Shown: positions 56,696-64,000 of the stretch, piece after piece | How positions within the stretch are numbered: position 1 is the first letter of the stretch | How the letters are laid out: each line of letters opens with the position of its first letter | Source of the DNA: Mesorhizobium sp. | Lineage (GTDB): Bacteria > Pseudomonadota > Alphaproteobacteria > Rhizobiales > Rhizobiaceae | DNA length: 64,000 nt | Direction: 5' to 3' | Assembly: GCA_004017275.1 (NCBI GenBank) | Contig: SAKE01000026.1 | Coordinates: 1 to 64,000, forward strand | Translations under genes and position numbers: made by a program | The notes under the pieces: model-generated | Databases searched by the model: none | What the model was told of the DNA's origin: nothing | What the model saw: only the letters and a program-made list of their open reading frames with translations

Positions 56696-58006
56696 TCAGC
56701 GCACCGCCTCGCGGTGGGCGCCGGGCAGGCGGGTGGCGATCAGCTTGTCGATGCGGCGCCCGTCAAGATCGACCACCTCGAAGCGCCAGCCCTGCGCGTC
56801 GACGCATTCGCCGGTCGCCGGCAGATGGTGCATATGCGCCAGCACATAACCGGCGACGGTCTCGTAGTCGCGGTTTTCCGGCAGGTCGATGCCGAGAACG
56901 TCTGCCATCTCGTCGGCCTGCATGTAGCCGGCAAGCAGCCATGAGCCGTCCTCGCGCTTGACCGCGTTTTCCTCATCGCCGGCATCGGTGTCGGCCCGGA
57001 ACACACCGGTGATGGCTTCCAAAATGTCGGCAGGCGTGACGATGCCTTCGAAATGGCCGTATTCGTCATGCACCAGCGCCATCGGCACGTCGGATTCCTT
57101 GAGCTTCTGCAGCACATCCAGCGCGTCGGCCTGGTCGTAGACGATGGGGGCTTCGCGCACATGCCTGCGCGGGTCGAGCACGCGGCCGGCAAGCAACGCC
57201 GCCAACACGTCGCGCGTCTGGACGACGCCGACCATGACATCGACGCCGCCATCGCCAGCCGGCAGGCGCGAATGCTGGGTTTCCATCAAAAGCTTGCGGA
57301 TTGTCGCCTCGTCGGATTGCAGATTGATCCAGTCGACCTCGGTGCGCGGCGTCATCACGGCGCGCACGGCGCGGTCGCCAAGCCGCATGACGCCGGCGAT
57401 CATGCGGCGCTCGTCGGATTCGATAGTGCCATGATGCTCGGCCTCGGCGACCAGCATCTTGATCTCCTCGTCGGTGACCTTCTCCTCGCTTTCGCCGCGC
57501 TGGCCGAGCAGCCACAATATGGTGCGGCCGGAGAAGTCGAGCAGGAAGACCAGCGGCGCCGAGACGGTGGCGAGGATGGTCATCGCCGGAGCGACCTTGG
57601 CGGCGACGCGTTCGGGGTCTCGCAAGGCGATCTGTTTGGGCACCAGCTCGCCGACGATCAGTGAGAAATAGGTGATGACGGCGACGACGATGCCGACGCC
57701 GAGCGGATCGGCAACAGCTTCACGGATGCCGGCCGAGGCCAGGGACTGCGCCAGCCTTTCGCCGAGTGTAGCGCCGGAGAATGCGCCGGAGAGGACGCCG
57801 ACCAGGGTGATGCCGATCTGCACCGAGGAGAGGAACTTGCCGGGGTTTGAGCCAAGCTCAAGCGCGCGGCCGGCACCGCTGATGCCGCGGTCGATCATCG
57901 CTTTCAGCCTGGCTGGGCGCGACGAGACGATGGCAAGCTCGGACATCGACAAAAGGCCGTTCACACAGATGAGGACGACCACGATAGCGATTTCGACGTA
58001 TAGCAT
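56696..58006 (-). CDS. HlyC/CorC-family membrane protein (CNNM/DUF21 + CBS)
   Basis: A 436-residue inner-membrane protein: DUF21 transmembrane domain (residues 1-~185; IAIVVVLICVNGLLSMSELAIVSSRP, VGELVPKQIALRDPE), two CBS domains (~200-330; VMTPRTEVDWI, PMALVHDEYGHFEGIVT) and a C-terminal CorC_HlyC domain (ENAVKREDGSWLLAGYMQADEM...GWRFEVVDLDGRRID). The family is linked to magnesium and cobalt export or sensing. One gene unit as far as seen. Confidence 0.92.
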   Translation of the reverse strand: MLYVEIAIVVVLICVNGLLSMSELAIVSSRPARLKAMIDRGISGAGRALELGSNPGKFLSSVQIGITLVGVLSGAFSGATLGERLAQSLASAGIREAVADPLGVGIVVAVITYFSLIVGELVPKQIALRDPERVAAKVAPAMTILATVSAPLVFLLDFSGRTILWLLGQRGESEEKVTDEEIKMLVAEAEHHGTIESDERRMIAGVMRLGDRAVRAVMTPRTEVDWINLQSDEATIRKLLMETQHSRLPAGDGGVDVMVGVVQTRDVLAALLAGRVLDPRRHVREAPIVYDQADALDVLQKLKESDVPMALVHDEYGHFEGIVTPADILEAITGVFRADTDAGDEENAVKREDGSWLLAGYMQADEMADVLGIDLPENRDYETVAGYVLAHMHHLPATGECVDAQGWRFEVVDLDGRRIDKLIATRLPGAHREAVR

Positions 58007-58110
58007 GACCGGTCAATAGCATTGCGGTGCGGCGTTGGAAAATAGTCCGGCGTGTTTTTTGGGAAAGGGGCCGGTTTTTCCGTCAGGCGCATCGCGGTGG
58101 TGAGGAACCG

Positions 58111-58485
58111 TCAGGAATTTGGCATTGCCCTGAAGGGACGGAAAAAGCCGACGACCAGCGACAGCTTTCCCTGCTCGGAAACACGGCACATGTCCATGCT
58201 GTCGGCGTCGCGAAATCCGTTTTCGCCCCTCTGTACCCAGCCAAAACGCAGGAAGTCATGATGAACATCGATCAAAGTGGTCCGTTCGAGCCAGAAGCCC
58301 GGGCGGGCTTTCAGCACCTGATCGATGTGTTCGAGCAGCGCCTCGGCTCCGGAGATATGCACCGTCGGATCGGTGTAGATGCCTTCCGGTTCGAATGAGG
58401 CGAACAACAGCCGGCGACGCTCTTCAGGCTCCGGGTCGAACCAGGCCTTGCAATAGGTATCCACCACACTTTCCGCGTCGAACAT
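58111..58485 (-). CDS. NTF2/SnoaL-fold protein
   Basis: A 124-residue protein: MFDAESVVDTYCKAWFDPEP, then FEPEGIYTDPTVHISGAEALLEHI, and a final strand FRDADSMDMCRVSEQGKLSLVVGFF, the layout of SnoaL-like NTF2-fold proteins. The ATG at 58485 has GGAAG six bases ahead; the earlier Met four codons upstream does not. Many such proteins are small enzymes or binders; no function can be assigned here. Confidence 0.8.
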   Translation of the reverse strand: MFDAESVVDTYCKAWFDPEPEERRRLLFASFEPEGIYTDPTVHISGAEALLEHIDQVLKARPGFWLERTTLIDVHHDFLRFGWVQRGENGFRDADSMDMCRVSEQGKLSLVVGFFRPFRAMPNS

Positions 58486-58539
58486 CAGAACTTCCATTTG
58501 AAATCGGTTGGCTGTCTCAGCCTGCAAGACCCGCGCGAA

Positions 58540-59241
58540 CTACTGTTTGAGCACGCCGACAATCGCCTCGCCGTCGGTGAAATAAGGATCTCCGCCGCCG
58601 TTGCGCCCGGTGGTTGTTGCGCCGATGCCTGCAATGTCGCTGGTCGCGATCAGCATGCCGGCGGTGGCCAGGTCGCGCATCAGGAAATCGCGCTCGGCAT
58701 CGATGTCGGGGCCGATATGGTGCGTGATGGCGCCGGTGTCGTGGCTGAGGCCGACGCCGCGGTCGAAGCTGGCGGAGCCCAGCCATAACGGCCGGCCGTC
58801 ATCACCGACAGCATCGGTTTGCCAGAGGCGGACATGATGCCGGCGATCGGCGCTGCCGCCAACCGGCTTTTCGAAGGCGAGGTCCTGTGCACGGCCGTCG
58901 AACAGCAGCCGGCTGACCGGCGCATCGGGGTAGGGGTGGTCGAACAGCACGCTTTCACCGATCTCGATCACGGTCTTCAAGGTCACGGCGTCGGCGGTGT
59001 CCCAGCCGGCGACGGCGAAGGCATGGATTACCTCCTTTCGCGTGCCGACAAGGCCGACATTGATGGGATCGCCTGGAATGCCTTGCGGCGTGTGCGTCAC
59101 CATCTCGAAGCGTTGCGTGCGAAAGCCGCGATCGCGGAATGTCCAGAATTCGGGTGCCGCGAAATAGGCGAGCGCCAGATAGGTGGCCAGCAGGGCGGCC
59201 ACCCAGATTGTAACGCGTCGCCGAAAGCTTCGTTGGCTCAT
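58540..59241 (-). CDS. LssY C-terminal-domain membrane protein
   Basis: A 233-residue protein with one N-terminal membrane segment (VTIWVAALLATYLALAYFAAP) and an LssY C-terminal domain: DPINVGLVGTRKEVIHAFAVAGWDTADAV, RQ-like basic region HHVRLWQTDA and ATSDIAGIGATTTGRNGGGDPYFTDGEA. LssY is associated with the Legionella type I secretion locus, but this domain is often found alone. A degenerate copy of its 5' half lies at 60525-60742, beyond the TadG-like gene. Function unknown. Confidence 0.85.
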   Translation of the reverse strand: MSQRSFRRRVTIWVAALLATYLALAYFAAPEFWTFRDRGFRTQRFEMVTHTPQGIPGDPINVGLVGTRKEVIHAFAVAGWDTADAVTLKTVIEIGESVLFDHPYPDAPVSRLLFDGRAQDLAFEKPVGGSADRRHHVRLWQTDAVGDDGRPLWLGSASFDRGVGLSHDTGAITHHIGPDIDAERDFLMRDLATAGMLIATSDIAGIGATTTGRNGGGDPYFTDGEAIVGVLKQ

Positions 59242-59308
59242 TTGTCGCTGCTTTTACATGATCTTAATCCGCAATTGCTATCGAGGCTCTAACAAGAGGG
59301 GTGGTATC

Positions 59309-60523
59309 ATGGCGTCAATTCCGGGGTGTCTGGCTTCGGCTGGGCAGGTTTGGCGACGTTTCTTCGGGGATCGCTCGGGCAATTTCGCGGTGTTTTTCGC
59401 ACTTGCGCTTGTGCCGTTGACGGCCGCCGTCGGCGTTGCTGTCGACTATCACGATGCCTCGCAACTTCGCAGCCGGACCCAGGAGACCCTGGACGCGGCG
59501 GTGCTCGCGGGCGTGCTGAAATCAACGACGGACGATCAGATCAGACAGGCCGAGACGTTCTTCACCGCCCAAGCCGTAAACTATTGGGGTACCGCGCCGA
59601 CGGCGACCTTTTCCGTCAACAGCCAGGGCCAACTGACGGGAACGGCCCAGGGGATGGCGCGGTCCACTTTCGGTCTCGCCGACTTGTCCGTCAAGGTCAC
59701 CGCGACCGCCGCGGCGGCGGCCACATCCAAGGTCTGCATCCTGCTGGTCAACCCTTCGAAGTCGCAGTCCTTCCTGGTCAACTCGGGGGTGGCGCTGAAC
59801 GCCCCGCAGTGCGAGATTCACGTCCTGTCCACAGCAAACCCGGCTGCCATTTTCAACTCGGGCTCGACGCTTGGGGTCAAACGCACTTGCATCAAGGGCA
59901 AGGACATCATCAACAATGGCGGGATGTCGGTAGAGACGAATTGTGCCGCGATCTCCGATCCTTTCGCGAAATCGATGCCGAAGGTTTCCGTGGGCGCTTG
60001 CGACTTCAACAACCAAGTCTACAACCCAGGCAACGTCACCCTGCAACCGGGCGTCTATTGCGGCTGGACCAATTTCAATGGCAGCGGGAAACTGACGCTC
60101 AAGCCGGGTCTCTACATTATCAACAACGGCGGCATGACCTTCAACTCGGGCTGGACAGTCAGCGGTGCCGGCGTCACCTTCTACCTGGTCGACCAGAACG
60201 CGACGCTGACCTTCAACGGCAACGTCAACACGACGCTGTCGCCCCCCACCTCGGGAACCTATGCCAACATTCTGATGTTTGAGCCCGCTGGCTTGCCGAA
60301 CACGAACCTGCCAATCAATGGGACGAGCGGCAGCTCCATTCAGGGATTGCTGTATCTGCCCAGCCGGGACGTCACCATCAATTCCGTGTCGAACGTGAAC
60401 GCCGATAAAACCACGATGGTTTTCTCCTCCCTCATCTTGAACACGCTGAACTGGGTGGTCGCCCCAGGGGCCTTGGCCATGACAACGTCAGGCGGCGCGG
60501 GATCACCTAGGCTGATTCAGTAA
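59309..60523 (+). CDS. TadG-like protein with beta-solenoid-like C-terminal region
   Basis: A 404-residue protein. Residues ~15-50 form the Tad pilus TadE/TadG-type N-terminus (FGDRSGNFAVFFALALVPLTAAVGVAVDY), which anchors a pseudopilin-like or tight-adherence protein in the membrane. The rest is rich in Asn, Gly, Thr and Val with repeating short strands (NGSGKLTLKPGLYIINNGGMTFNSG), a pattern suggesting a beta-helix, and lacks the VWA domain of long TadG proteins. No other tad genes are in the window. GAGGGG about eight bases before the ATG. It lies between an intact and a broken LssY gene. Confidence 0.82.
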   Translation: MASIPGCLASAGQVWRRFFGDRSGNFAVFFALALVPLTAAVGVAVDYHDASQLRSRTQETLDAAVLAGVLKSTTDDQIRQAETFFTAQAVNYWGTAPTATFSVNSQGQLTGTAQGMARSTFGLADLSVKVTATAAAAATSKVCILLVNPSKSQSFLVNSGVALNAPQCEIHVLSTANPAAIFNSGSTLGVKRTCIKGKDIINNGGMSVETNCAAISDPFAKSMPKVSVGACDFNNQVYNPGNVTLQPGVYCGWTNFNGSGKLTLKPGLYIINNGGMTFNSGWTVSGAGVTFYLVDQNATLTFNGNVNTTLSPPTSGTYANILMFEPAGLPNTNLPINGTSGSSIQGLLYLPSRDVTINSVSNVNADKTTMVFSSLILNTLNWVVAPGALAMTTSGGAGSPRLIQ

Positions 60524-60524
60524 C

Positions 60525-60742
60525 AGCGCGCTTTTTGCGACGCTCCGTCCGATCGCGGTTTTCAGGGTGACAGCGTCGGCCGTATCCCATCCCGCCACGG
60601 GGAACCGTCTCGAAGCGCTGCGTGCGAAAACCGCGATCGTGAAACGTCCAGAATTCCGGTGCCGCGAAATAGGCCGGCGCCAGATCGGCCGCGCAGCCAC
60701 CAGTCAGGTCAATGCGCGTCGTCGCAGGCGTCGTTGGCTCAT
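60525..60742 (-). pseudogene. degenerate copy of the LssY-domain gene (5' part)
   Basis: From ATGAGCCAACG at 60742 the minus strand follows the 5' end of the 59241 gene: membrane-segment codons, AGAATTC-type TTTCGCGGCACCGGAATTC, TTTTCGCACGCAGCGCTTCG and then GGATGGGATACGGCCGACGC. It carries frameshifts, an early in-frame TGA and an internal deletion of roughly 25-30 codons, and breaks off after the equivalent of about residue 95. Clearly nonfunctional. Confidence 0.8.
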
Positions 60743-60855
60743 GAATGCGGCTCGATCCGTGCGGTAGCGGTTGCCTGACGGACCCTGGAAATCAATGGTC
60801 AGCAGCGCGCAGCCGTTCTATCGTCGGCCATCGTTTTTGCGTGGGGTGAGCAGGA

Positions 60856-61569
60856 ATGGAGCGGAAGCCGGTGGGTCGCAGCTCGATGGCATTGACCGCC
60901 GACCTTGTCGCAAGGGTCGAGCGTATCGAACCGGATCCGGGTCCCGAGCCCGGAACGACCGAGCATACAGACGCGGAGTTCGATAGTCTTGTCGAGCAAC
61001 TCCTGTCGGAACATCGGCCGGAAGCGTTGTGGGTTTTTGCCTATGGGTCGTTGATCTGGAACCCCGAATTCGCCCATGTCGAGCAGCGCCCGGCCACGGC
61101 GCCGGGATGGCACCGCTCGTTCTGCCTGAAGCTGACCCGCTGGCGCGGAACCCGCGATTTGCCGGCCCTGATGCTGGCCCTTGACCGGGGTGGCAGCTGC
61201 AACGGCATCGTCTATCGGCTGCCCGCGGAAGACCATTTCGGGCAACTTGGCCAGTTGATGCGCCGCGAGATCGATGCCAACCCGCCAACCAACGTGCCAT
61301 GCTGGATCAAGGTCAGGACCAAGGACGGGCCGCTGCGTGCCTTGGCCTTCGTCGCCGCGCCAGACGGCATGGCCTATGCCGGACGATTGCCGTTGGAGCA
61401 GGTTGCCGACACGCTGGCGCGGGCTGCCGGTCATTGGGGCTCGTCGGCGCAGTATTTGTTCCGAACCGTGAGCAAGCTTGAAGAGAGCGGCATCCGCGAT
61501 AGGAATCTCTGGCGCATCCAGGATCTGGTGGCACGACAGATCGCCGCTTCAACCGGCGGCACCGATTAG
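60856..61569 (+). CDS. chaC: glutathione-specific gamma-glutamylcyclotransferase, ChaC family
   Basis: A 237-residue enzyme that releases 5-oxoproline from glutathione. WVFAYGSLIWNPEF is the substrate-binding YGSLIW motif, and RRLPAEDH-like GIVYRLPAEDHFGQL plus the Glu-containing catalytic region follow the ChaC pattern; GRLPLEQVADTLARAAG and GSSAQYLFRTV lie near the end. The start is ambiguous: the first ATG has an AGGA immediately next to it, and the ATG ten codons later (MALTADLVAR) has no site. Confidence 0.9.
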   Translation: MERKPVGRSSMALTADLVARVERIEPDPGPEPGTTEHTDAEFDSLVEQLLSEHRPEALWVFAYGSLIWNPEFAHVEQRPATAPGWHRSFCLKLTRWRGTRDLPALMLALDRGGSCNGIVYRLPAEDHFGQLGQLMRREIDANPPTNVPCWIKVRTKDGPLRALAFVAAPDGMAYAGRLPLEQVADTLARAAGHWGSSAQYLFRTVSKLEESGIRDRNLWRIQDLVARQIAASTGGTD

Positions 61570-61581
61570 GCTGATCTCTTC

Positions 61582-62388
61582 CTAACGGCAAGCGCGATAA
61601 CCGCTCTTGCGGTTCTTGATGTCGAAATGGAAATGGTTGCGGTGGTCGTAATTGTAGCCGGGGCCGAGCACGGTGGTGAAATACTGGCAGCCGTCGGCGC
61701 GCACATTGTTGAGGAAACCGCGGGTGCGGAAGGCGAACAGGCCGGGCTTGCGCACGTCGATGTCGTCGCCATTGTTGAGCTCGATGCTCATGACGTCGAG
61801 CGCATTGCCCTTGCCGTGCTCGGACAAGACACCTTCGCCGGCGATCCTGCGGCAGGAATAGCTGGAGCCCTGGTGAATGGTCTTGACGCCGGAGAAATAA
61901 CGCCATCGGGCGGAGGGGACGAGTTCGTTCTTCGTCCAACCGGCAAAGGTGGCGGCCATGTCGCAGGTCAGCGTCGCCGCCGGCTTCATCTGGATATTGC
62001 CGATGGCCGAGACCTTGACCGGATAATCGATGCCGCACTGGCCTTCATGGATCGGCTGGACATCGGTATAGACGACATCGAGGCGCTTCAATTGCTGACG
62101 GCAGTCGGTTTCGCTGGTCGGCATCTGCTCGACCGGCGACATCGGCTCGTCCATGCGCGGATAGGCGGCCTGCGTCATATAGGGATTGGAGGGAACGAGC
62201 TTCTGCATGCCGGCGTATTGCGGTACCGCAGCCGTCTGCGAGCCGACGTCGACGGCCGGTTCAAGCGACAGCACGCTGCCCGTGTTGCAGGCGGAAAGTG
62301 CCGCGAGCGCAAGGCCGGTGGTCACCATTGCTGCATGTTTCGATCGGCGCGCGACGACGATAGACACGGCGCGAAATATTCCGGCCAT
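61582..62388 (-). CDS. extensin-like lipoprotein
   Basis: A 268-residue protein with a lipoprotein-type signal (MVTTGLALAALSAC; Cys near 34) and a C-terminal extensin-like domain: TETDCRQQL-type start, CGIDYPVKVSAIG, YSCRRIAGEGVLSEHGKGNALDVMSI and DHRNHFHFDIKNR. These His/Asp residues match the LAS/M15 metallopeptidase site, so the domain may cleave peptidoglycan peptides despite the plant-derived name. Its N-terminal part is Pro-rich. A second extensin-like gene lies at 62586. Confidence 0.85.
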   Translation of the reverse strand: MAGIFRAVSIVVARRSKHAAMVTTGLALAALSACNTGSVLSLEPAVDVGSQTAAVPQYAGMQKLVPSNPYMTQAAYPRMDEPMSPVEQMPTSETDCRQQLKRLDVVYTDVQPIHEGQCGIDYPVKVSAIGNIQMKPAATLTCDMAATFAGWTKNELVPSARWRYFSGVKTIHQGSSYSCRRIAGEGVLSEHGKGNALDVMSIELNNGDDIDVRKPGLFAFRTRGFLNNVRADGCQYFTTVLGPGYNYDHRNHFHFDIKNRKSGYRACR

Positions 62389-62441
62389 TGGCGGAGTCCT
62401 GTCCCCTAACCTGATCCCGATCAGGTTCTACCTTGCCTGAC

Positions 62442-62484
62442 CATGATCTTTTCCGAAAACCGGTTCCCACTTTTCGGGATCATG
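62442..62484. repeat. dispersed palindrome, copy 3
   Basis: CATGATC...TTCCGAAAACCGGTTCCCAC...CGGGATCATG, the standard form of a very common Rhizobiales intergenic palindrome, between the two extensin-like genes. Confidence 0.85.
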
Positions 62485-62585
62485 CTCAGATGTCCGGCAT
62501 TTTAGCGATCAAGGGTAAAGGAAAACTCAGCGCCCGCGTTCATGCCTGCGGCCGAATTGCGGCACGTGGTCTCGGCCAAGCGTGC

Positions 62586-63761
62586 TCACTGGCAGAACGT
62601 CCCGCCATGTCGGCGCGGTTCGAGATCGAGATGGAAATGCAGGGAGTGATCGGCATCGGCACCCGGTCCGAGCACGGTCTTGAATGGCCCGCAGGCGGCC
62701 TTGCGCACGGCGTCGAGGAATTTGGCGTCCTTCTCCGGCGGCACCGGGCCGACCTCGATCTTCCTGCCACCCGACAGCGTGAAGCTGGCGATGTCGAGCG
62801 CATTGCCGAACGCATGTTCCGACAGTTTTCGTGTGCCGTTGCGTGGCCGGCAGACAAAGGCCGATGCCTGGCCGATCGATCTCAGGTCGGCACCGAATTC
62901 GGCTTTCGCCGCCGGCTCGATGACATTGGCGGCAAAACGCGCCGTCGCCTCCGCCATCTTGCAGTTGAGCTCGGTGCCGGACCCAATGGCGACTGACTTT
63001 CCAAGGGACTTCAGCACGAGGGGATAGGGGATCGAGCAGCCGATCTCGGGGTTGCTTTCCGCCTTGTGCTCTTCGAATTCGACGCCGAGCGTCTTCAGCC
63101 GTTCGCGGCAAGCGACTTCCTCGGCCGGCATTTTCGCCTCGGGCAAGTCGTCCGATCGCGGGTCTGGAAGCATCTTTTCGTCGTCTGCATCGGCCGGCTT
63201 TTGCGACGGCTGCGGGGCAACGGCCGGCGGCTGAGCCTCGGGCTCCGTGATATCAGGCTTTCGCGTCGGCGTTGGCGCGACAGCTGGCGGTTCCGGCTCG
63301 CTTTCCACGGCTGACGGCTCCGGGGCTGACGGCTCGGGAAGTGCCTGCTTTTTCAGCTGGGATTTTTCTTCACCGACACGGTCGGGCGCTCCGGCGGTCT
63401 TTGGAGCTTCCGTCTTCTGCTCCTGCGTCTTTGCGGCGTCAGCCTTCGGAGCGTCCGCCGGGCGTGGCTGGGGCACCGGAATACCGGGCCTGGGCACCGG
63501 AACATCGGCAGGCGAGGGCAGCGGAGGCTGCGTTTTCTGCTGTGTCCGGGTCGGCGTGACCTGTCGGTGGCGTCGTGGTTTCAGACGTTTTGCGCCCCGC
63601 GGTTTCAATGGCTGGTCGGCTCGCGGTGTCAGCGGCTGCTCCACCCGCGGCGTCAGCGGCTGCCGACGGCGATGTTTGGCATCAGCCGGTGTCGCCAGCA
63701 GAGCCGTGACGGCCATGACCAATGCAATCCTGCATGTTCGGGAAAGGACAAGCGACGCCAT
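62586..63761 (-). CDS. secreted extensin-like protein with Pro-rich linker
   Basis: A protein of about 391 residues. A signal peptide (RIALVMAVTALLATPADA) precedes a basic repeat region with several xPLTPR units (VEQPLTPRADQPLKPR), ~150 residues of Pro/Glu/Ala-rich linker, and a C-terminal extensin-like domain with SEHAFGNALDIASF and HSLHFHLDLEPR metal-site motifs (M15-like). It probably acts on or binds peptidoglycan. The start at 63761 puts the signal first; no good Shine-Dalgarno is seen, so the N-terminus is uncertain. Confidence 0.85.
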   Translation of the reverse strand: MASLVLSRTCRIALVMAVTALLATPADAKHRRRQPLTPRVEQPLTPRADQPLKPRGAKRLKPRRHRQVTPTRTQQKTQPPLPSPADVPVPRPGIPVPQPRPADAPKADAAKTQEQKTEAPKTAGAPDRVGEEKSQLKKQALPEPSAPEPSAVESEPEPPAVAPTPTRKPDITEPEAQPPAVAPQPSQKPADADDEKMLPDPRSDDLPEAKMPAEEVACRERLKTLGVEFEEHKAESNPEIGCSIPYPLVLKSLGKSVAIGSGTELNCKMAEATARFAANVIEPAAKAEFGADLRSIGQASAFVCRPRNGTRKLSEHAFGNALDIASFTLSGGRKIEVGPVPPEKDAKFLDAVRKAACGPFKTVLGPGADADHSLHFHLDLEPRRHGGTFCQ

Positions 63762-63825
63762 CGCCGTCAACGGCGCCAATGCAAAATAGGTTGCCTGCGC
63801 CGCATCACGAACGGTAACCACGTCG

Positions 63826-64000
63826 TTACGCGCCGATCGCTTCCAGCCCTTCCTCCAGCCAGTCGGCAAGCAGCGGCATGCCAAGCAGGTATTTTGCGGT
63901 GCGCTTGTTGGCGCGCTCGCGCGCCGTGGCAAGCGCGTCCGCCCATTCGGCGGCGTCGTAGTCGCCGCGACCGACCCAGGCCAGCGCGATCAGTTCGGCT
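63826..64000 (-). CDS. DUF3775-family protein, 3' part only
   Basis: The last 57 codons of a gene entering from the right edge: AELIALAWVGRGDYDAAEWA ... RTAKYLLGMPLLADWLEEGL, ending at a TAA (63826-63828). The pattern ALAWxGRGDYD...YLLGxPLLxDxLEEGL is that of DUF3775, a short protein of unknown function common in alphaproteobacteria. It was missed by the ORF track because its start is outside the window. Confidence 0.75.
   Translation of the reverse strand, partial: AELIALAWVGRGDYDAAEWADALATARERANKRTAKYLLGMPLLADWLEEGLEAIGA

Noticed and set aside
59309-60523. Prophage or transposon cargo
   Set aside because: No integrase, transposase or terminal repeats of a known element are near; only the LssY duplication suggests rearrangement.

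Overview
The window is chromosomal DNA from a high-GC alphaproteobacterium of the order Hyphomicrobiales (Rhizobiales), most likely Mesorhizobium or a close relative. The evidence is the strong GC third-position bias, several rhizobial gene families (BA14K protein, extensin-like proteins, DUF1127, DUF1344, DUF3775, a long UvrB with extra N- and C-terminal regions, a PetP/PetR-like pair) and interspersed palindromic repeats of the kind that litter rhizobial intergenic DNA. Genes are dense on both strands. I found no tRNA or rRNA gene, insertion sequence, prophage or CRISPR array.

Layout. 0-12 kb: an alpha/beta hydrolase; a divergent AraC regulator and Fsr-type MFS exporter; prs; a lipoprotein; then a tightly packed minus-strand operon lgt-midA-pgeF-M24 protein; then ubiK-like, ybjN-like and csaA on the plus strand and a GT4 glycosyltransferase. 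12-16 kb: a minus-strand MarR / response regulator / histidine kinase operon (petP-petR-like plus an EnvZ-like kinase) divergent from ilvE, with a palindromic operator candidate between. 16-24 kb: small envelope proteins, an MBL hydrolase, BA14K protein, two cold-shock genes, a two-Kazal-domain lipoprotein, a TPR-sulfotransferase, an inverted repeat pair, DUF1428, VOC and GST-like proteins, DUF1127. 24-31 kb: a higBA toxin-antitoxin pair, an ABC-F ATPase, an EamA transporter and uvrB. 31-42 kb: mostly exported or membrane proteins of unknown role (DUF2778/Tlde1-like, CapA-like, DUF3137, DUF2314, DUF1344, a Tat-type FAD oxidoreductase) separated by palindromic repeats.

42-49 kb: a gene-poor stretch ending in a minus-strand terminator, a lipid kinase, a three-gene catabolic cassette with 4-base overlaps (GMC oxidoreductase, enolase-superfamily dehydratase-like protein, HIBADH-family dehydrogenase), purC, and a candidate very short sRNA. 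49-54 kb: a thioesterase and two HxlR regulators, each divergent from an oxidoreductase and each with an inverted repeat between; the second oxidoreductase has a 3' frameshift. 54-64 kb: an EamA transporter, a winged-helix/TolB/TPR regulator, an HlyC/CorC protein, an LssY-domain gene whose degenerate second copy lies on the far side of a TadG-like surface-protein gene, chaC, two extensin-like proteins and the 3' part of a DUF3775 gene running off the right edge.

Most genes are housekeeping or core rhizobial accessory genes. The least ordinary features are repeat elements read through as protein inside uvrB and at the ends of uvrB and the CapA-like gene, the LssY duplication around the TadG-like gene, a promoter-terminator unit without a gene near 49.1 kb, and enzyme-family members whose usual metal-ligand motifs are altered (M24 and enolase superfamily).
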